From positions 1 through 64,000 of the forward strand of contig NC_051090.1 in the NCBI RefSeq assembly GCF_901709675.1: 64,000 nt of DNA, given 5' to 3'. The DNA is from Syngnathus acus. Lineage: Eukaryota; Chordata; Actinopteri; Syngnathiformes; Syngnathidae. Every line of letters begins with the position of its first letter. Position 1 is the stretch's first letter. The position numbers were made by a program, and so were the translations under genes. Below, piece by piece: positions 37,383 through 64,000 of the stretch. Below the pieces are notes generated by a model. That model was given only the letters and a program-made list of their open reading frames with translations, did not search any database and had not been told where the DNA came from.

Positions 37383-38471
37383 CTGCAAAAAAAAGGGGGA
37401 TTTGCAACAATTAGTACCCACATGAAAATAAATGGTGGGGGAGAGGGGGTTCATACAGTTTTGTTTTGTTTTTTGTCAGAACCAGATTTATAATAATGCA
37501 TAATGCATAATGAAAATAACAAAGGTTGAATTCCATCACAATCGTTACATGACTAATTACAAAGACATACAGATTGTATGATTGGCCACACAACGGTCAT
37601 ATACGTATGTAAATGTGAAGAGAATTTAAAATGATTTCTTGGAAAACAATTCGGAAAGCAACACCTGTGCAGTTTTGATGAAACGCAAACGATTATCAAG
37701 GAATAAATGAATTTGGTGAATATCTTATCGTAGAATTTGGTGAAAAGTAAACATGGGCATATCAGCGGAAAGAACATTCATGAGAAGTGGTGAGGCTAGG
37801 TGGATGGGAGGAGGGACGGAAGGCTGAAGACAGCATTGAGTAGATGTTTTCCTTGAGGGGTGAGCTATGTAGATCAGAGCCCCAGGGACTGACTGCATGA
37901 ACCGATATAGCCCAGCCACTATCTCCAGAAAGAACACCAAGGCTAGGCAGTACTATACATATAATGAATAAACAAATTCAATGACAAAAGCAGATAGGGA
38001 CACCAAACAACTTACTTCATTACTACCTACACAAGGTTATATTTGGATCAGAATAGAATAGTTCAGTGGGCGCTTATATTTTCAGACTTGATATGGGTCA
38101 AAAATATGAACATTTGGACTGTTGTTGGAGAACTGCCAGTCTGCTTCCTAACAAAGAATTTTGAAGGACCTTTACCAGCGTAGAGTTTTCATTACTGATT
38201 ATCTTAACCAATTCAGTTCCTGTTCTAGTGAAAAGTGTCATTCATTAAATCCATTAAAAACATGATGTGCACATTTAATACGTACACACACAACCTCAAA
38301 TACCCTCTTGCTAGGTCAATAATGTTTTCGAAAAAGATAGCTGCACAACTGAGCCCCCAATGACTGGAACTATCAAAAGCTTGCACACACATGAAAAATT
38401 AAAACAATTAAAATTCTTAGTCAAGAGATAGCAATCAGTTTTGGGAACGATCTGGATATCTGGATGGATGG

Positions 38472-38566
<95 letters not shown>

Positions 38567-41500
38567 ATTGAGTGTTACACAATTAACAGATTATCTATCA
38601 CGTTTAAGAGAGAAATTGCAGCCACACAGTCAAAAAGGGACAAGCGTCAGAGCGGTGTTGGATGTGTGATTTTTAAAATGTCATAGGGACGAATTGGATC
38701 CCGAGCGACTTATTGAAATCAGTCTATTGTTTGCGAAACTGAGACGATGTCGATGTAAATGTGCCAGGTCTGTCAGCCGTCTGGAAGGGATTTGCCGAAG
38801 AAGCACGACGATTGTTTCTCCACATTATTCATTTCCACTCAGAAGAACGACATGACGACATGAACCATGTACACACACGTATTTGAATTTGGCCGCCCGG
38901 CCCATTCCCCCAGCATCCTATGTCGTGCCATTAACACATTCAAATCACTGCATAGGCTGGCTGTGTCAACTCATAAATCCTGACATGCCATATTACCCAA
39001 TTCCTGACGAGAATTTGACAAACATGTTCATTTACCATGATGTTAAGAGTCTCCAGTCTGCTGCTTCGTCCACAACAGTCCTCGGTGCACTGCGTATCGC
39101 TGGAAAATGGAGTCTTTTTTTTTGTCGACATAGCCCGTACGAAATGCAAGGAAGAAGTACTAGAAATAAGAGACCTCAAAATAATGGATTCAAATCATGA
39201 CACTAGCGAACAAAAAAGGGGGGACTCCACTTCACCCCCCCCACCCCCACCCCCAAAAAAAACAAAAAAAAACCCAGTGGGTAATCGCAGGTGTTTCCGT
39301 GATTCACGTCGATATTAAGAATTGCTTTCTACGACGAGCATGCAGTCACTACGTACTCTCACAGAGAGAGGGCTAGACGCACAAACCGTCTACTTCAGAA
39401 ATGGCGGCGATGCTGGAAAGATGAACGGGATTCCACCACCGCCCGCTCCTCACGATACAGGCTGCATTTGGATGATATATATATTTTAAAAAAAAACTTC
39501 CTCTTTCTCATCTTCATACAGCTTTAATGCGCGCAGCGGTTGGGGGTGGAGGGTGACCTACCTCGCAAAAGCTATACAAAAGCTATTCTGTCCACACACG
39601 CGAGCGCGCGCGCGCACATATTAAATATAAATATATCTACGAATCTACATACGGTATATCTTTCCGCAACGACAGTTCAGTGTTCCTGTTTAAAAAAAAA
39701 AAGAACAGCATCAATTGCATTCATTATTGCATCCGTTATTATGTCATTACTTTTATTATCGTAGTTGTTAGTCATTATTATTAATTATTATTATTATTAC
39801 ATGCGAAAACCACCACAGTTTGGCTATCGCGCCATTTCATGACCCAGTAAAGGAGCAGGGGTCAAACCTTTATTAAAATATTGGAAACAATATAACTTTA
39901 CGGCCGTGTCTATTCACACGCTGTTAATGTACACTTCATTTTAGCCTTACTAAAAGTGCTGGGTCAAAAACAACCTCATTTCTTGCGTTGTGTTGAGCAA
40001 AACAACGCAGGAAATTGGGTCAAATTGGCCCAAATTCCTGGATCGGTTCAATTTTTAAGCCAGCAATTTTAAGGGCGCAAAATTGTGTTTTGTTTCATGA
40101 ATTTACTGCACGGCCAATCAGCGATGTCGTTTAGGCAGCGATTTCTGTCTTGACCAATGAGAAGAGCTGTACTATTGGGTCTTGACCATTGAGAAGATCA
40201 TGAGAATAACCGTACTATCAACGTAGCGCGAGGGGGGGCGCACGCACACACGCTTATTTGTGGCATCCTTTTGTAATACATTCTCTTTTTCAATAAATGT
40301 TTTCCCAATACCTTTGCATCCAGGGGATTTTTTTGAATTCAAAATCTAAGCCATTGATTGGCCTTTTTTTGCGTCAAAGTGGGAGTGCAGGTGACTCAAC
40401 TTACTTCACAACAAGCGGCCATTTGGCAGACGTGAGCAAAAACTCTACAAAAATTAAGCTTCAAGCTGTTTATTGACACTCAGCTGAAAGGTACAGTCAA
40501 ACAAAACCAGAGAATTACATGTGCGTTTATAGCAAGCACATAGCCTCTGCTTGTTGAATGCTAATACATATAAAAGTGGAAACGACAGTAACAATTAGCA
40601 TCTCAGTGGCAGTTTTGTTACACTTTAAGCGCAGATAGTTGAATATAAAGGGTGCGACACACATTAAAAGCATCTAACAACAGTCACACAAGTCACGTGC
40701 TCCTCAGAAGGCCAAAAGTCAATTGACTCATTTGTTTATTTTTGTGTGTATTCAGTGAGGTGATGTTCTGCAACCCAAGCTTCTTTTTCCTCTCAAACAA
40801 AGTTCCAAAATTGATGGAGGGAGACGTACTACAAAGGGAGGTGCCCATGCATCATATGATTCCATCTTTTTTTTTTTTTTCTTTTCACCCCAACATTTCA
40901 ATTCCCTCTTCAGCATTACAGCGCAAGCTTGACCTCCGAGTAATGACTTTTTGGGAGTTAAACCTCTGACTCTATAGCATTTGATTACTGTATGTATATT
41001 ATGTCCACAGTCTCCAGCCATTCGCATTGTCATCGAACCCCAGGCAACAAGTGAATATCACCTGCAGGTACCCCAGGGCTCAAATGATGAGTAATAAAGT
41101 TCTTCCAAATCAACAACTTCAAATCTACTTCCTTTATTGTATTACCAATACTGAAAATCAAGAGGATAAAGACACATGGTACTTGAATGAATTAAACCTG
41201 CATATTTAGGACTAAGACAAGGTTTCAAGGGCACTCAGACATCCCTTTACGCAGAGGTTCCTCTAATGATACGAGCCATAAATGAGGGAGCCTTGGGTTG
41301 AACTCTGCAACCTGAGCAGCTATTGAAATCCACAATTGTTACCAATGTGTTTGAGTTGAGGCAAGGGTTAATTTGGGCATCTGAAAAAGAAGCAAACTTG
41401 AGATCGTCTGCGTTGGGAACACTAAGGCTTGAAGAAATATGCGGAATAAGAAATGGGGTTCAAGGACGGAAGATTGAAGTATTCTTTGCTTTCCGGGCCA

Positions 41501-41603
41501 TCCGTGTCAAAACTTGGGGAAGTCATATTTTGGACAGGGCACAAAGAAGTGAGCATACAGACAGGAAGGCTGGCTGGCGCTGGGAGGAAGGTGGTCCAAA
41601 GAA
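37383..41603. other. Region between nlgn1 coding exon 1 and ect2; noncoding nlgn1 5' exons expected
   Basis: No coding sequence recognised. Both genes are on the minus strand, so this holds ect2 3' UTR (candidate minus-strand AATAAA at 41133-41138) and the start of nlgn1. A small GC-richer patch at about 39390-39470 (GCGGGCGGTGG and CATCGCCGCCATTTC on the minus strand) is the best-looking candidate for an nlgn1 promoter or first exon, but support is weak. A long GA repeat lies at 38486-38565. Confidence 0.45.
38486..38565. repeat. (GA)n microsatellite
   Basis: 80 bp of uninterrupted GA, preceded by GGAT and TA repeats (38461-38486). Confidence 0.97.
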
Positions 41604-53342
<11,739 letters not shown>

Positions 53343-53879
53343 CTCAAGAGAATTGGGGAGGGGGGCAAGCTGTCACACACACACACACACACACAAAACA
53401 ATGATGTAGAAGTAAGATGACAGGTGGCAAAAAGAAAAAAGACATTATCTGGAGTCAAGATTCAAATAAAACGTCGTACTCAGTGCTGAATATAACAGAA
53501 AGCCCGTTTGATATTTCCAACACACTTTTCTGGCGCAATCAGTTGCGAGCAATTGAAACACTCCTCACGTTGCATACTTGATAACTGACCACATTTACCG
53601 TGGATTTAAGGGACTGGGAATCCGAGCCGAAATGAAGATTCTATCCAAACAACGCAAACAATTCGAGTAAATAAGCACTTGAGCTTCTTTAGCTGTTTAG
53701 CCAACAGCTCCATAAAACGACCGAGAGCTTCTTTTGATCCCGGAACATTTCTCCTTAAAAGTTGAACCCCCCGTCCATCCTTTTAAACATTGTTTAATAG
53801 TCCTAGTCGCCGTGTAGTCCCTTCGTTTGTTGACCGATTGACTAGGAGTCGTGTATATGGAAGCGAACAAATATGTGCG

Positions 53880-54030
53880 GTTCCAGTTCAAAAAGCACGG
53901 AGAGCAATGGCGCCAGGCAGCGATTGGACAAAAATGGCAAGAAAGTCCAGTTTCCGCCTGGAAAGCCTTTTGATTGGTTCGTTCAAATCATTACGCGCGA
54001 CATGAGCCGGTGCCATCTTGGATTGCAAAC
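53880..54030 (-). promoter_or_regulatory. Candidate ect2 promoter with cell-cycle type motifs
   Basis: About 540-690 bp upstream of the ATG. It contains TGGCGCCA (53908-53915, E2F-like), TTTCCGCC (53951-53958, E2F-like), two ATTGG boxes (inverted CCAAT; 53923 and 53973), TTCAAA (53982-53987, TTTGAA CHR core on the gene strand) and GCCATCTTG (54012-54020, YY1-type). Such sets are known from G2/M genes, which ect2 is. No TATA box. Motif matches only; no start site is proven. Confidence 0.5.
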
Positions 54031-59580
<5,550 letters not shown>

Positions 59581-60048
59581 CAGTGAGCCAGCCTGAAAGA
59601 GAGAGACAGACAGAGACAGACAGAGAGAGACAGAGAGAGAAAGAGAGAGAGACAGTTAGAGAGAGGGGGGGGGGGGGGTCTTTCTTTCCTTGGTTTGCTG
59701 AAGTTGTGCAAACTTTGAAAGGACACAGCGCGTTTTGAACATCTGGTCGTCATCAGGCAGCAGCGAGCGGCCCTTCCCATGCTCACATGTGATCCAGCCG
59801 CCACACAATTCAGACCATCTCTCTTGTGAGAAAACTTCTCGCCGCTGTATGGATACGAGAGAAAGCTTTGATTACGGGCGGGAAAGCGACAGGTAGAAAA
59901 CTTTGCTTGACGTTTGATTGAGCCCTCTGTGGCTCATTTGGATATGAACAAATGAACTCTCCTCTTCTTTGATTTTGTCAGCTAAGAAGGATCTATTGCT
60001 TTGCTTTGCTTTGGCGCTTCGGCCAATTCTACGTTGCCCTGTCGCGTC
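59581..60048 (+). other. Probable prrx1 5' UTR / promoter region
   Basis: GACA/GAGA simple repeat (59597-59665) and a G run, then non-repetitive sequence up to the ATG. The transcript start cannot be placed from sequence alone. Confidence 0.4.
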
Positions 60049-63998
<3,950 letters not shown>

Positions 63999-64000
63999 GC

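Overview
The window is nuclear DNA from a ray-finned (teleost) fish and starts close to a chromosome end. The evidence for a vertebrate is TTAGGG-type telomeric repeats, spliced genes with GT-AG introns, fish-type non-LTR retrotransposon and MITE relics, very long dinucleotide repeats, and three recognisable vertebrate developmental or neural genes. No prokaryotic operon, CRISPR array or rRNA gene is visible. I cannot name the species.

Layout. (1) 1-15130: 3.8 head-to-tail copies of a 3.98-kb subtelomeric macrosatellite. Each unit carries its own nested sub-repeats and a degenerate TAACCC tract. (2) 15124-18402: an internal, correctly oriented telomeric block made of about 8 plain CCCTAA repeats, then about 65 copies of a 40-bp hybrid unit (telomere repeat plus satellite), then about 27 copies of a 23-bp satellite that shares a 10-bp core with the 40-mer. 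It reads as an old chromosome end later capped by the 4-kb repeats. (3) 18620-24180: a transposon graveyard. It holds diverged copies of a 350-390-bp tandem repeat, a MITE in one of them, a LINE reverse-transcriptase relic, a ~1.9-kb palindrome, and a tandemly duplicated CpG/CRE-containing module. (4) 25752-37382, minus strand: nlgn1 (neuroligin-1), nine coding exons giving an uninterrupted 838-residue frame, plus an optional 60-bp splice-site-A mini-exon. (5) 41604-53342, minus strand: ect2, a Rho-GEF for cytokinesis, reconstructed as 23 coding exons (859 codons; the last exon is tentative). Its probable promoter is just upstream near 53.9-54.0 kb. (6) 60049-63986, plus strand: the first two coding exons of prrx1 (paired-related homeobox), which runs off the right edge inside the homeodomain.

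Reconstruction. I joined exons by hand from splice signals and similarity to the vertebrate proteins as I remember them. All joined lengths are in frame, which is strong internal support. The three genes do not form a pathway: nlgn1 acts at synapses, ect2 in cell division, prrx1 in mesenchyme. The nlgn1-ect2 neighbourhood matches the known vertebrate linkage (human 3q26.31).

Most striking features: the layered telomere/satellite architecture at 15-18 kb, a perfect 167-bp palindrome at 63.1-63.25 kb inside prrx1 intron 1, an ~880-bp CA repeat filling an ect2 intron, a telomere-like insert between 25-bp direct repeats in another ect2 intron, and the exon rearrangements of nlgn1 (fused splice-site-B insert, extra tiny introns).
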